This document shows, piece after piece, positions 45,977 to 58,076 of a DNA stretch of 64,000 bases. The DNA comes from Conchocele bisecta. Its lineage: Eukaryota; Mollusca; Bivalvia; Lucinida; Thyasiridae. The stretch spans positions 10,366,899 through 10,430,898 of the forward strand of contig CM055275.1 of NCBI GenBank assembly GCA_029237695.1. The letters run 5' to 3'. Made by a program: the position numbers and the translations under genes. The notes beneath the pieces were generated by a model. That model was not told the origin of the DNA, searched no databases, and worked only from the letters and a program-made list of their open reading frames with translations. Positions within the stretch are counted from its first letter, which is position 1. Each line of letters starts with the position of its first letter.

Positions 45977-46112
45977 GATTACTGTATTTTCACTACTCCA
46001 TTTGAAAATCAATGCATATTTTCACATTGCTCGGAGTATTTTGTGGTCCCACTTTTGATAATCAATGCGTCTTCTGCTAAAATAAGTGTGTCATATACGC
46101 CAATATGCACCT

Positions 46113-46330
46113 TGGGGCCGTTTCACTAAACTTTGTACAACTAAAATGTTTGTAAGTGCAAATTTAGGATCGCGTGGAAATTTCAATTGATGGATTTACA
46201 TTTATTGAACATAGGCTGCATATGCAGCCTATGCTCAATAAATGTAAATCCAACAATTGTTTACATGAAACCATTGTTAATGTGAATTTTACAGACTATC
46301 ATAATTTATTGAACATAGGCTGCATAAAGA
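46113..46330. mobile_element. foldback element, GGGGCCGTTTCACTAAAC family, copy 3
   Basis: GGGGCCGTTTCACTAAACTT, then TTTATTGAACATAGGCTGCA/TGCAGCCTATGCTCAATAAA; right end degraded. Confidence 0.8.
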
Positions 46331-46394
46331 GCATTATACACCCATATTTAAAAATTCATTTATTTGAGCTGCAGAAAGCAAACTCAAATCCATG

Positions 46395-47853
46395 ATTGTC
46401 CAGCCTCCGCTAAACCCAGGGTCAAGATCACATACTTGGTGTGTTCAAAACCTTAACGCGTTGGTAAATGTCGTATAGTTTATGTTTCCTTGCACTCATC
46501 TGCTTCATATTTCACACACACATTGCTTTAATGGTCATCTCCCACCCTGTGACAAATCCACAATTGTCCCACCCCTGCTAAGCCTTTGTGCATTAAAAAC
46601 CTTAACGCTCTGGTAAATATCTTACCCCCCGCAATGAGTTGTGGGGGGGGGGGGGGGGAGGGGGGTATACCGGAGTCGGGTTGTCCGTCCGTGCGTCAAT
46701 CACTAAACTCTAAACTTAACATCAGATTTCCTTACATATTGACCTTTTTACTATCACATTTTTGCGGAAACACATAGCCATTTTTTGCGTCAAAAAGTTT
46801 GTACAAACTTCTTCATCATCGTATAACATTAATAATACTTGGTGGATTGCTTCAATGTTTGGAAACTTGATACATGTAAGCATTGGAACACACTCCTACC
46901 GTCATTAACATGACCTTGACCTTTTTGACCATCACATGGTTGTGGAAACACTTAGCCATTTTATTTTTATGTCAAAAAGTTTCTTCAACCTTGACCTTTT
47001 TTGTTTTTTAAGCATGCACTTCTCTGACTGTTTTTGTGATGCTTACTTTAGCACATGTCCATGATCATGTTACATTCAAATTCCTCGACATGCGCGACAC
47101 CGCTTCCGTGGCGGAATTCTTGTTATCTAAGAGTTTTCAGAATATATTTATTATTTTTATTTTTATTATATTTAATTTATTCAATGTGTGGTTTAAAGGC
47201 ACATATCCATTTGTTTGCGTCATGCAAGTTGCAAATGATCAACCAATCACACAATTTAATTTGATCAAATTCCAAAAAGTTTATATTCAAGTATTACATA
47301 TCGAGTATATTTCAATCTTCGTCATCATGGCATAACTTTACTATTACTTGACGGATTGTTTCAATATTTGGAAACTTGATATATGTGAGCATTTGGAACA
47401 CACTCCTGCCTCCATTAACATGAACATGACCTTTTTTACCTTCCCTTTTTTTTTGCGGAAACACGTAGCCATTTTTTTGCGTAAAAAAATTGTACAAGTT
47501 TCTTCATCATAATATAACTTTAATATTACTTAACCGATTGCTTCAATATTTGGACATATTTGATAATGTTAATTCAGAACACCCTCATGTCACCATTAAC
47601 ATGACCTTGACCTGTTTTATCTTCACATGTTTGCAGAAACACATAGCCATTTCTTTTGGGTCAAAAAGTTTGTACAAGTTTCTTTATCATCATATAACAT
47701 TAATGTTACTTGGATTAAATGTTTGGACAATTAATACATGTAAGCATTTGGAACACACTCATGCCACCATTAACATGATCTTGACCTTTTTGGCCTTCAC
47801 ATGGTTGTGTCAAAAAGTTTCTTCAACCTTGCTTCTGTGGCGGAATTCTTGTA
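46395..47853 (+). mobile_element. pearl-like core units and element family J (CCCCCCGCAATGAGTTG head)
   Basis: 46395-46620 is a core of family G type (CCGCTAAACCCAGGGTCAAG). At 46625 a head CCCCCCGCAATGAGTTGTGG/GGGG with a G run, GTTGTCCGTCCGTGCGTC, and about six units (ACATGACCTTGACCTTTTTG; GGAAACACATAGCCATTT; GTCAAAAAGTTTCTTCAACC) to GTGGCGGAATTCTTGTAATG. Confidence 0.78.
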
Positions 47854-47919
47854 ATGTTTTCTCAATAACTACTTCACCAATTTCAATAATATTTGCCCAC
47901 AATATATTTTTTTTTTCAG

Positions 47920-47945
47920 CTTGACACGAGTAACACGTTCATGGA
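47920..47945 (+). pseudogene. possible decayed copy of exon 8 start
   Basis: TTTTTTTTCAG followed by CTTGACACGAGTAACACGTT resembles the 57822 copy (CATGACACCAGTAATGAGTG), but the zinc histidine codon is now leucine and similarity ends within about 25 bases. Sequence after it (ACCAATCTAATTGTCACAAA) recurs at 62098 and is therefore a repeat. Weak support. Confidence 0.35.
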
Positions 47946-48720
47946 CCAATCTAATTGTCACAAAATTATTTTCAGACTACCGTATTCTTGCGATTATAAG
48001 TCAAATTTTTTTTATTCAGATTTGTATCCCAGAAAGCCCCTGCGTCTTATAAATACATGTAGATGAGCATTTTTTTCTACCCGAAATATTGACATAAACG
48101 ACCAAAAATACAAACAAATAAAATGCGTTCCTATATTTGTTGTTGTTGTTAGTCTTTGGGGTAAAATCCGGTATTGGAATATTGGATTCGTATTCTAAAC
48201 ATTTTGTGCCTTACTCGCGACTTACTCGTTCCGGCTCTGTGTCTCATTCGGTACACATTTTCTATACCGAAGGCGAACAGTGTATACCAAGATCAGATCC
48301 GGTCGACATTTTCTCTGCCGAATCACAATCCGGCCTCTATCATTTTAATTATCTTTTGAAAGCATTTACCGGGCCCATATCAGTCGGTGTCATTTTGCCG
48401 TGAAAAATATTGCATGACGCCATTAAAGGTAAATCCCAATATGCATAATGCAATTCCACGAAAGTTATAAAACTCCATCATTAGTTTCGAAACTGTGTGT
48501 TTACACGATGCTGATGAAAGTGGCAAGCCTAAGTCAGCTGGCCGACATCAAACACACGGCGTGTCAAGATTTACAACACAAAGCCATATCAAATATCAAC
48601 ACACGCGGTTGCTGAAGTCAGTTTCGTATTCGTCACTAAACTGGTACCCTGTCTGATGCGTCCCAGTGAAACAATACTACCGAGAACCAGACTCTATTTA
48701 TGACATGGCAAATGTGTTTA
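47946..48720. other. stretch without a recognised gene
   Basis: Includes a fragment starting TACCGTATTCTTGCGATTAT (relative of 43229). The open frame 48137-48403 (88 codons, starting MLLLLVFGVKSGIG) lies in the longest non-repetitive stretch of this intron; no motif, signal or splice support, so it is not called a gene. Confidence 0.4.
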
Positions 48721-48945
48721 TTGTCTCGCCCGCAAAGCGGAAAGCGAGACATAGGTTTTGCTTTTCCGGAGTCGGCGTCGTCGTCGTCATCATTCAATGT
48801 TAAGTTTTCGTGTTACGGTCATTACTTCAACACCTTATCAGCTACAGTCATCAAACTTTATACATACCTTTACTATCATATGTAGATGAATATAGGACTA
48901 TTAAAAAAAATTCCAGGCTCCAGGGTCAAGGTCAAACTCTATTTC
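48721..48945 (+). mobile_element. pearl-like head (TCTCGCCCGCAAAGCGG family)
   Basis: TGTCTCGCCCGCAAAGCGGA/AAGCGAGACA hairpin, GGAGTCGGCGTCGTCGTCGT and TTCAATGTTAAGTTTTCGTG; same family as the insertion at ~438 near the left edge. Confidence 0.8.
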
Positions 48946-49114
48946 TTTCTATGCTACAAACTGAACATTCATTAATGCATGAAGACCCGTTTTCTCGTGC
49001 GCTCTGTACACCTTACCTGTAGAGAGAACAATAGCCTTCTCCAGTTGAACATTTCTGCATGTGCAAGCATGTGCAAATTTCCAGCTTGACCACTAAATGT
49101 CCAGCTAAATTATT

Positions 49115-50165
49115 GTATCCCCGGACTCCGTCGGGGGATACTATGGATTTGACAGCGCACCGCGTCCGCGTCCGCGTCCGCTTCCGCGTCCGCTGTCCGC
49201 AGCAGACACTTCTTGTCCGGAGCATAACTCGAACACCCTTTGGAATATTTTCATGAAACTTCACACATGCATAGACCACGACCCGAAGGTGTGTTGCGCA
49301 CAAGAATGACAACTCTTGCATAGCTAATTTTTTAGTTATCTCCCTTTTTTGTTTCTCACACTGATTTCGTGTCCGGAGCATAACTCCACCACCCTTTGGA
49401 ATATTTTCATGAAACTTCACACATGCATAGACCACAACCCGAAGGTGTGTCGCGCACAAGAATGACAACTCTTGCATAGCTAATTTTTTAGTTATCTCCC
49501 TTTTTTGTTTCGCGCACTGATTGACCATAACTCGACCACCCTGTGGAATATTTTTATGAAACTTAACACATTCAATTAGACCACGAACCGAAGGTGTGTC
49601 GTGCACAAGAATGACAACTCTTGCATAGCTAATTTTTTAGTTATCTCCCTTGTTTGTTTTCGCACACTGATTTCCTGTCCGGAGCATAACTCGACCACCC
49701 TTTGGAATATTTTCATGAAACTTCACACATGCATAGACCACGACCCGGAGGTGTGTTGCGCACAAGAATGGCAACTCTTGCGTAGCTATCTCCCTTTTTT
49801 GTTTTGCGCACTCTACAAACTGGACAATAATACATGAAGACCCGTTTTCTCGTCTGCTCTGTACACCTTTTCTCGTTTGGACAATAATGCATGAAGACCC
49901 GTTTTCTCGTCTGCTCTGTACACCTTTTCTCGTGTGCTCTGTACACCTTACCTGTAGAGAGAACAATAGAGACTGGGAGAACCATGTGCTAGCATGGGCT
50001 TGCATGTGCAAATGTCCAGTGCTTGACCACTGCTGACCACAGGTAAAATTACTACATTGGGTACTGTGTTGAAAATATTGTGGCATTATGTGGACCTGTG
50101 CAGATATATGTAGATAAATATAGGACTATTAAACAAAAATCTGGGCTCCAGTAGCAAGCATTATT
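49115..50165 (+). mobile_element. pearl-like element family H, copy 2
   Basis: TGTATCCCCGGACTCCGTCG/GGGGATAC head, GTCCGCGTCCGC microsatellite and four units identical in kind to 39160-39900, then the duplicated GCATGAAGACCCGTTTTCTC block. No tail; runs into a T-rich tract at 50165-50310. The 197-codon minus-strand frame at 49013-49606 is this repeat. Confidence 0.83.
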
Positions 50166-50312
50166 ATTTTTAAACTTTTTTTTTCCATTTTTTTTTTTTC
50201 CTTTTTTTTTTTTCCTTTTTTTTTTTTCATTCTTTTTTTTTCCATATTTTTTTTTACTTTTTTTTTTCATTTTTTTTTTTTTAATTTTTTTTTCTTCAAA
50301 TTATTTTTCAAT
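50165..50312 (+). repeat. poly-T tract
   Basis: Interrupted T runs with single C or A bases, ~150 bp, also seen at 40200-40300 and 54160 after the same GGGCTCCAGTAGC phrase. Confidence 0.9.
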
Positions 50313-50315
50313 TTT

Positions 50316-52841
50316 TAGCCAGGTTTTTTGAAAAAAAATCCAGGCTATTGGATTGGCGAAAGCCGGGCGGGCGGGCGGCGGGCGGCGTCCACAATCAATG
50401 TTAAGTTTTCTTGTTTGAGTCCATTTCTTTGTTACTGTACCACCTAGGACCACCAAACTTTCACAGCTTCATAATCAAGGGGTGCCCACCACATATCACT
50501 ATCCAACATGTTACTTTTTTTTTACTTTTTTTTTTACATTGACCCATTTTTTCCGCGCAATCGACTTAGCCATTTTCAATGTTAAGTTTTCGCGTTTTCA
50601 ATATTAAGTTTTTCGTGTTTTAAGTCCATTTCTTTGTACTGTACCACCTAGGACCACCAAACTTTCACAGCTTCATAATCAAGGGGTGCCCACCACATAT
50701 CACTATCCAACATGTTACTTTTTTAGCCAGGTTTTTTGAAAAAAAATCCAGGCTATTGGATTGGCGAAAGCCGGGCGGGCGGGCGGGCGCGGCGGGCGGG
50801 CGGGGCGGCGGGCGGCGGGTGGCGGGCGGCGTCCACAATCAATGTTAAGTTTTCGTGTTTGAGTCCATTTCTTTGTTACTGTACCACCTAGGACCACCAA
50901 ACTTTCACAGCTTCATAATCAAGGGGTGCCAACCACATATCACTATCCAACATGTTACTTTTTTTTAACTTGACTCATTTTTTCCGCGTAGTCGACTTAG
51001 CCATTTTCAATGTTAAGTTTTCGCGTTTACAATGTTAAGTTTTCGTGTTTAAGTCCATTTCTTTCGTACTGTACCACCTAGACCACCAAACTTTCACAGC
51101 TTCATAATCAAGGGGTACCCACCACATATCACTATCCAACATGTTATTTTTTTTTTTAACTTCACCCATTTTTTCCGCGCAGTCGACTTAGCCATTTTCA
51201 ATGTTAAGTTTTTCGCGTTTACAATGTTAAGTTTTCGTGTTTTAAGTCCATTTCTTTGGTACTGTACCACCTAGGACCACCAAACTTTCACAGCTTCATA
51301 ACCAAGGGGTGCCTACCACATACAACTATCCAACATGTGACCATTTTTTTTACCTTCACCTATTATTTCTACGTAATTGACTTAGCCATGTTCAACGTTA
51401 ACATTTTTTTAACGTACGTCTGGTTAGAGTTTTTTGGTTAAAACTTTTTCGTTATACTATATCTCTGCAACTGCTTCGCCCATTACCTTGAAACTTCACA
51501 TGGGTGTTTATCATCATCCATATTTTCATTCTAACCCCCAACTCGTCGGCCCCTGTGCCCAATGTCAAGGTCAAATTACTTTGAATTTTTTTGTAAAGTT
51601 TTTCGTGTACTATATCTCTGCAACTGCTTCACCCAATACCTTGATACTTCACATGGGTGTTTTATCATCATTGTCGGCACCTGCTTGCGGAAAGCGCGAT
51701 CCTGTGCCCAATGTGAAGGTCAAATTACTTTGAATTTTTTTGTTAAAGTTTTTTTGTGTACTATATCTCTGCAACTGCTTCACCCAATACCTTGATACTT
51801 CACATGGGTGTTTATCATCATTGTCGCACCTGCTTGCGGAAAGCGCGATCCTGTGCCCAATGTCAAGGTCAAATTACTTTGAATTTTTTTGTTAATGTTT
51901 TTTCGTTTGTACTATATCTCTGCAATCTGCTTCAACCCAATACCTTGATATTCATGGGTGTTTATCATCATTGTCGCACCTGCTTGCGGAAAGCGCGCAT
52001 CCTGTGCCAATGTCAAGGTCAAATTACTTTGAATTTTTTTGTTAAAGTTTTTTTGTGTACTATATCTCTGACTATATTCTCTGCAACTGCTTCACCCAAT
52101 ACCTTGATACTTCACATGGGTGTTTATCATCATTGTCGCACCTGCTTGCGGGAAAGACGCGCGAATCCTGTGCCCTATGTCAAGTTCAAATTACTTTGAA
52201 TTTTTTTTGTTTAAAGTTTTTTCGTGTACTATATCTCTGCAACTGCTTCACCCAATACCTTGAATACTTCACATGGGTGTTTATCATCATTGTCGTACCT
52301 GCTTGCAGAAACGCGATCCTGTGCCCTATGTCAAGTTCAAATTACTTTGAATTTTTGTGTTTAAAGTGTTTTCGTGTACTATATCTCTGCAACGCTTACC
52401 CAATACCTTGATACTTCACAGGGTGTTTATCACATTGTCGCACCTGCTTGCGGAAAGCGCGATCCTGTGCCCTATGTCAAGTTCAAATTACTTTGAATTT
52501 TTGTGTTAAAGTGTTTTCGTACTATACTCTGCAACTGCTTCACCCAATACCTATTGATACTTCATGGGTGTGTTTATCATCATTGTCACACCTGCTTGCG
52601 GAAAGCGCGATATCGTTGGCATTTTGGCATACGTCCGTCCGTTCGTCCGTGTGTACCGGTTAAAGTTTTTTGGTTAAAGTTTTTCCATCTACTATATCTA
52701 TTTTTTTAGTGTCCATGCCTCGCCCCAAGGCGCGACATGCAGGCCACGGCCATCTAGTCTACAAAAGTGGGTATAATTATGTTATCCAAGTGTCTATGCT
52801 TGGAAAAAACCTGGCCTTCGTGGCTTTACCTCGTTTCTTGT
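50316..52841 (+). mobile_element. pearl-like element family F (TAGCCAGGTTTTTTG head), copy 2
   Basis: Two heads (50316 and 50725), then several CACCAAACTTTCACAGCTTC units, then about eight ~110-bp CTGCAACTGCTTCACCCAAT / GCGGAAAGCGCGATCCTGTG units and the tail CCTCGCCCCAAGGCGCGACA, CTGGCCTTCGTGGC, CGTTTCTTGTT. The nested head suggests one element inserted in another. Confidence 0.85.
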
Positions 52842-52844
52842 TGT

Positions 52845-55508
52845 CTAGTAGCATAAGGTCGTAAGTGCTATATACAGACTATTCACCTGTGCATGTGCTA
52901 GCATGTGCAACTGACCACTGACCACTTACAGGTAATTTATACAGGTAAATGATTATATTACATTTCCGTAAACTGTGTTGAAAATATTGTGGCAATATCT
53001 GGACCTGTATATATATGATATGTAGATAAATATAGGACTATTAAAAAAACATTCTGGGCTCCAGTAGGGAGCATTATTCTTTTATTTTTTTTAAATTTAA
53101 TTTTTTTTTCTCCATTTTTAGCCAGGTTTTTTAAAACAAAATCCATGCTATTGGATTGGCAAAAGCCGGGCGGCGGGCGGGCGGGCGGCGGGCGGCAGGC
53201 CTGCAACTTTCACAGCTTCATAATCAAGGGGTGCCCACCACATATCACTATCCAACATGTTACTTTTTTTTTAACTTGACCCATTTTTTCCGCGCAGTCG
53301 ACTTAGCCATTTTCAATGTTAAGTTTTCGCGTTTACAATGTTAAGTTTTCGTGTTTAAGTCCATTTCTTTGGTACTGTACCACCTAGGACCACCAAACTT
53401 TCACAGCTTCATAACCAAGGGGTGCCTACCACATACAACTATCCAACATGTGACCATTTTTTGACCTTCACCTATTATTTCTACGTAATTGACTTAGCCA
53501 TTTTCAACGTTAACTTTTTAACGTACTCTGTTAAATTTTTTGGTTAAAACTTTTTCGTTATACTATATCTCTGCAACTGCTTCGCCCATTACCTTGAAAC
53601 TTCACATGGGTGTTTATCATCGTCCATATTTTCATTCTAACCCCCAACTGTGCGGCCCCTGTGCGCAATGTCAAGGTCAAATTACTTTGAATTTATTTGT
53701 TAAAGTTTTTTCGTGTACTATATCTCTGGAACTGCTTCACCCATTACCTTGATACTTCACATGGGTGTTTATCATCATTGTCGCACCCGCTTGCGGGAAG
53801 TGCGATATCGTCGGCATTTTGGCATACGTCCGTCCGTCCGTACGTCCGTGTGTCCGGTTAAAGTTTTTTCGTTAAAGTTTTTCCATCTACTATATCTATT
53901 TTTTTACTGTCCATGCCTCGCCCCAAGGCACGACATGCAGGCCACGGCCATCTAGTCTACAAAAAGTGGGTATAATTATGTTATCCAAGTGTCCATGCTT
54001 GGAAAAAACCTGGCCTTCGTGGCTTTGCCTCGTTTCTTGTTTTTTTTACATTCTTTTTCAATTTTTTACCTGACCACTAATTTATTACAGGTAATTTATA
54101 CAGGTACATTATTACTTTTCCGTAACTATTAACAAAAATTCTGGGCTCCAGTAGCGAGCATTATTATTATTTTTTTTTTTGTATATTACATTTCCGTAAA
54201 CTGTGTTGAAAATATTGTGGCATTATGTGGACCTGTGCAGATATATGTAGATAAATATAGGACTATTAAAAAAAAGTTCTGGGCTCCAGTAGCAAGCATT
54301 ATTATTTAAAAAAAAAAAAAAAATCAAATTCTTTTTCAATTTTTGTCTAGTAACATAAGGTCGTAAGTGCTATATACAGACTATTATCATATAATAAAAC
54401 AATTATTGACTAGTGAGCCATAGAATATAATCTGATATTCTATGGCTCACTAGTCAATAATTGTATAATATGTTCGGGCCAGTGAAAATTGCTTTCGGAC
54501 CCAGGCTCGAGGTCAAGGCGGGACAAGGCGAGGCATCTGATTCCGCGGAATTCTTGTTTACTTATCTCCCTTTGTTGTTTCGTGCTCTGATTTTGTATCC
54601 AGAGCATAACTCGAACACTCTTTGGAATATTTTTATGCCCCACCACGATAGTGGAGGGGGCATTTAGTGTTACCCTCGTCCGTCCGTCCGCACACACGAA
54701 TGGGTACTTGTTGTAAGCGTACGGGATCTTATTGGGTAGGGTTAGGATAGTGTTGGGTACTCTTGTTGGGTATTTTTATACAGTAAAAACCCAACAAGTA
54801 TTCATTCGTAGGAACGTGCGTCCCGTCCTCCCGTCCGTCCGTCCGTCCGTCCGTCCGTCACAAAACTTTAACACTCGGGTAAATGTCTCATAATTTCTTC
54901 ATCCTTCGACCGATCTGCTTCATATTTCATATACACATTGCTCTGATGGTTCACTACCGCCCTGTGCCAAATCCACGTTCGTCCTGCCCCCGGCAAGCCC
55001 AGTGTCAAGGTCACATACTTGGTGCTTCAAAAACTTTAACTCTCAGGTAAAAGAAAAGATTTTGACTTGAATTTGGCCTCATTTATTAATCAAAGCGATA
55101 TGTGGGACATCCGTGTTCTATGAACACATTTTCTAGTTTATTAAACTTCACACATGCATAGAAGACGACCCAAAGGTGTGTCGCACGTAAGAATGACAAC
55201 TCTTTCGTCGTTAATTTCTTAGTTATCTTCCTTTGTTGTTTCGTGCACTGATTTCGTGTCTGGAGCATAACTCGAACACCCTTTGGAATATTTTCATGAA
55301 ACTTCACACATGCATAGACCACAACCCTAAAGGTGTGTCACGCAAGAATGACAACTCTTGCATCACTAATTTTTTAGTTATCTCCCTTTGTTTTTTCCGT
55401 CACTGATTTTGTCTCCGGAGCATAACTCGAACACCCTTTTTTCAAACTACTTGTGTATCTGGGGAGGGGGATACACATGCGCTTGTCGACAAGCGTCCAT
55501 TTCTAGTT
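52845..55508 (+). mobile_element. composite of pearl-like families H, F and E
   Basis: 52845-53117 and 54041-55508 repeat the order seen at 40020-42156, including the ACTAGTGAGCCATAG foldback (54400-54475), an E-type head at 54637 with (GTCC)n, H core units and the tail CTTGTCGACAAGCG, TCCATTTCTAGTT. Family F copy 3 sits at 53118-54040. Confidence 0.8.
53118..54040 (+). mobile_element. pearl-like element family F, copy 3
   Basis: TAGCCAGGTTTTTTAAAACA, GGCGGGCGGGCGGGCGG, shortened core, tail AAAAAACCTGGCCTTCGTGG, CTTTGCCTCGTTTCTTGTT. Confidence 0.85.
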
Positions 55509-55689
55509 ACAGGTAATTTATACAGGTAAATTATTATTACATTTCCGTAAACTGTGTTGACAATATTGTGGCAATATGTGGACCTGTGCAGATATGATAT
55601 GTAGATAAATATAGGACTATTATAAAAATTCTGGGCTCCAGTAGCGAGCATTATTTTTTGTTAATTTTTAATCTTTTTTTTTCCATTTT

Positions 55690-56880
55690 TAGCCAGGTTT
55701 TTTTGGGAAAAAAAATCATTTTAAACTTTTTTTTTCTCCATTTTTAGCCTGGTTTTTTTTTGGGAAAAATCCACGCTATTGGATTGGCGAAAGCCAGGCG
55801 GGCGGGCGGCGTCCACAATCAATGTTAAGTTTTCGTGTTTCAGTCCATTTCTTTGTTACTGTAACACATTGGACCAACAAATTTTCACAGCTTCATAACC
55901 AAGGAGTGCCCACCACATATCACTATCCAACATGTTACCTTTTTGAACTTGACCCATTTTTTCCGCGCAGTCAATGTTAAGTTTTCGCGTTTACAATGTT
56001 AAGTTTTCGTGTTTAAGTCCATTTCTTTGGATTCTGTTACCACCTAGGAAACCAACCAAACCAAAATTCACAGCTTCAAAATATCAAGGGGTGCCCACCA
56101 CATATCACTATCCAACATGTTACTTTTTTTTGAACTTGACCCATTTTTTCCGTGCAGTCAATGTTAACTTTTCGCGTTTACAATGTTAAGTTTTCGTGTT
56201 TAAGTCCATTTCTTTGGTACTGTACCACCTAGGACCACCAAACTTTCACAGCTTCATAACCAAGGGGTGCCTACCACATACAACTTATCCAACATGTGAC
56301 CATTTTTTTTACCTTCACCTATTATTTCTACGTAATTGACTTAGCCATTTTCAACGTTAACTTTTTAACGTACGTCTGGTTAAATTTTTTGGTTAAAACT
56401 TTTTCGTTATACTATATCTCTGCAACTGCATCGCCCATTACCTTGAAACTTCACATGGGTGTTTATCATCGTCCATATTTTCATTCTAACCCCCAACCGT
56501 GCGGCCCCTGTGCGCAATGTCAAGGTCAAATTACTTTGAATTTATTTGTTAAAGTTTTTTTGTGTACTATATCTCTGCAACTGCTTCACCCATTACCTTG
56601 ATACTTCACATGGGTGTTTATCATCATTGTCGCACCCGCTTGCGGAAAGCGCGGTATCGTCGGCATTTTGGCATACGTCCGTACGTCCGTGTCCGGTTAA
56701 AGTTTTTTCGTTAAAGTTTTTCCATCTACTATATCTATTTTTTTAGTGTCCATGCCTCGCCCCAAGGCGCGACATGCAGGCCACGGCCATCTAGTCTACA
56801 AAAAGTGGGTATAATTATGTTATCCAAGTGTCCATGCTTGGAAAAAAACATGGCCTTCGTGGCTTTGCCTCGTTTCTTGT
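55690..56880 (+). mobile_element. pearl-like element family F, copy 4
   Basis: Double head at 55690 and 55747 (TAGCCTGGTTTTTTTTTGGG), two to three CACAGCTTC units, one GCGGAAAGCGCGGTATCG unit, tail ATGGCCTTCGTGGC, CTTTGCCTCGTTTCTTGTT. Confidence 0.83.
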
Positions 56881-56954
56881 TATTATACTGAATTTATTAC
56901 ATTATCACAACCAAATTAGAAAAGTATACTTTGCAACGTTGGTGAAATAGGCTA
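56881..56954. mobile_element. foldback element, TAGCCTATTTCA family, fragment 8
   Basis: ATTATACTGAATTTATTACA joined to GAAAAGTATACTTTGCAACG and GGTGAAATAGGCTA. Confidence 0.8.
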
Positions 56955-56998
56955 CTGGTCTTGTGGCGTGTCATGAGGCTTGGCCCCGGAGTGAGCAT

Positions 56999-57640
56999 TT
57001 TATTACACTCTTACAAATTATTTGCACGGGTTTCGCTGTGAGAGAAAACCCGTAATCAACTCATTACAAATAATACACCGTGAAGAGAACACCCGTAATT
57101 GCGCGCCGGTTTTCTTGGAAACCACGAGCTACCATCAGAAATGTTTATTTTTTATTACAGTCAAAATAAAGTTATTGATAATTTGGAAAGTGTCTCGACT
57201 AATCGAGAATGTTAATGAACACATTCCAAACATGCACTCAAATATATCTGGTTCATAGAAACAGCTGCGTAATTTGGATTTTAAAAAGTTCAGATGACAT
57301 CACATTTGACGTCACACAACGTAACGGCAAAACGCGGGAAAACACGTCATTGTATAACAATTCATGCGCACATCACAATTCAATGATTATGATCTCAAAA
57401 ATAGACTAAATGTGCATATATATCCGCCGTAGAAGTGTAATAAATAGGATATTCCATCGTACATGTTTGCATAGCGGAAATAATACACTCGTGTCCGTCG
57501 GCGTCCATGCAAGCAACTCGTTCGCTACTCTCACTCATTGCTTACGCGGAAGCCGACGCACACTCTTGTATTATTTCCTGCTATTCAAAATGTACGATGG
57601 AATATCCTCTATGTCTTCAGCCGTGGTCAAACAGCATGCG
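56999..57640. mobile_element. ~600-bp interspersed element, copy 2 (inverted)
   Basis: Reverse complement of 5640-6290: AAATTATTTGCACGGGTTTC, TTTTCTTGGAAACCACGAGC, ATATATCCGCCGTAGAAGTG, GATATTCCATCGTACATGTT. Confidence 0.72.
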
Positions 57641-57821
57641 CTGTACGTTTGAATGTGGCTGTGAGCGGTGTCAAACAAAGGCAGTCGTGTAACAATATTC
57701 ATTTCTGGTCCCAAGTACATGTTTTCCTATATATTAACTCTCGTTAACTCAAATTTTCATTAACCAAGTATTTTCATCTTGACTTTGAGTAAACGAGTGT
57801 AGACTGTATATTTGTTTTCAG

Positions 57822-57851
57822 CATGACACCAGTAATGAGTGTGCACCCTTC
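57822..57851 (+). pseudogene. partial copy of exon 8 (acceptor plus ~10 codons)
   Basis: After TTGTTTTCAG the sequence reads HDTSNECAPF, compared with HDTGNKCAPY of exon 8, including the third zinc histidine codon. Beyond that it diverges (CCTYPGLPNCNC), yet the frame stays open until a stop near 58050, through a hairpin element at 57966-58032. A decoy acceptor or old alternative exon. Confidence 0.7.
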
Positions 57852-57965
57852 TGTTGCACATACCCGGGTTTGCCCAATTGTAACTGTGTCATGTTTGTTG
57901 AATGCCAAATTAGTTTTTCAGCATTCAACGCCATTAAATATATAAATAAATATTTCTCAATTGAA

Positions 57966-58032
57966 GTATATTGTGTGACCACTCATTTGAACCGTCTCAA
58001 TGAGACGGTTCAAATGATGGTCACAACATATA
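57966..58032. mobile_element. hairpin element, GAACCGTCTCG family, upstream of exon 8
   Basis: Arms AGTATATTGTGTGACCACTC and GGTCACAACATATAC around GAACCGTCTCAATGAGACGG. It lies 44 bp before the exon 8 acceptor and separates the exon from its partial copy at 57822. Confidence 0.88.
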
Positions 58033-58076
58033 CCTGTGAGCCCATATAAAGAAAATAACATTTCTTTCATTTTCAG

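Larger units (their letters stand above)
43084..46112. mobile_element. hAT-like foldback copy split by at least two later insertions
   Basis: CCAGATAAGTGTTGTATCTA at the left through AATTCACTTA (43230), then TTTGAGCTGCTTTTTGCAGT (44106-44150), then GTATTTTCACTACTCCATTT to TACGCCAATATGCACCTT (45983-46112). Pieces are in the order of the copy at 8554 read in reverse. Confidence 0.75.

Noticed and set aside
47920..47945. Functional alternative exon 8
   Set aside because: The zinc histidine codon has become leucine and the following sequence is a repeat shared with 62098; listed only as a possible decayed copy.
48137..48403. Candidate small protein of 88 codons
   Set aside because: No recognisable domain, no splice or transcript support, and the hydrophobic start is short. 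Kept only as a note on the region.
49013..49606. 197-codon minus-strand open frame
   Set aside because: It runs antisense through ~150-bp pearl-like tandem units; the same peptide recurs from 39112 and 39360 with the repeat.
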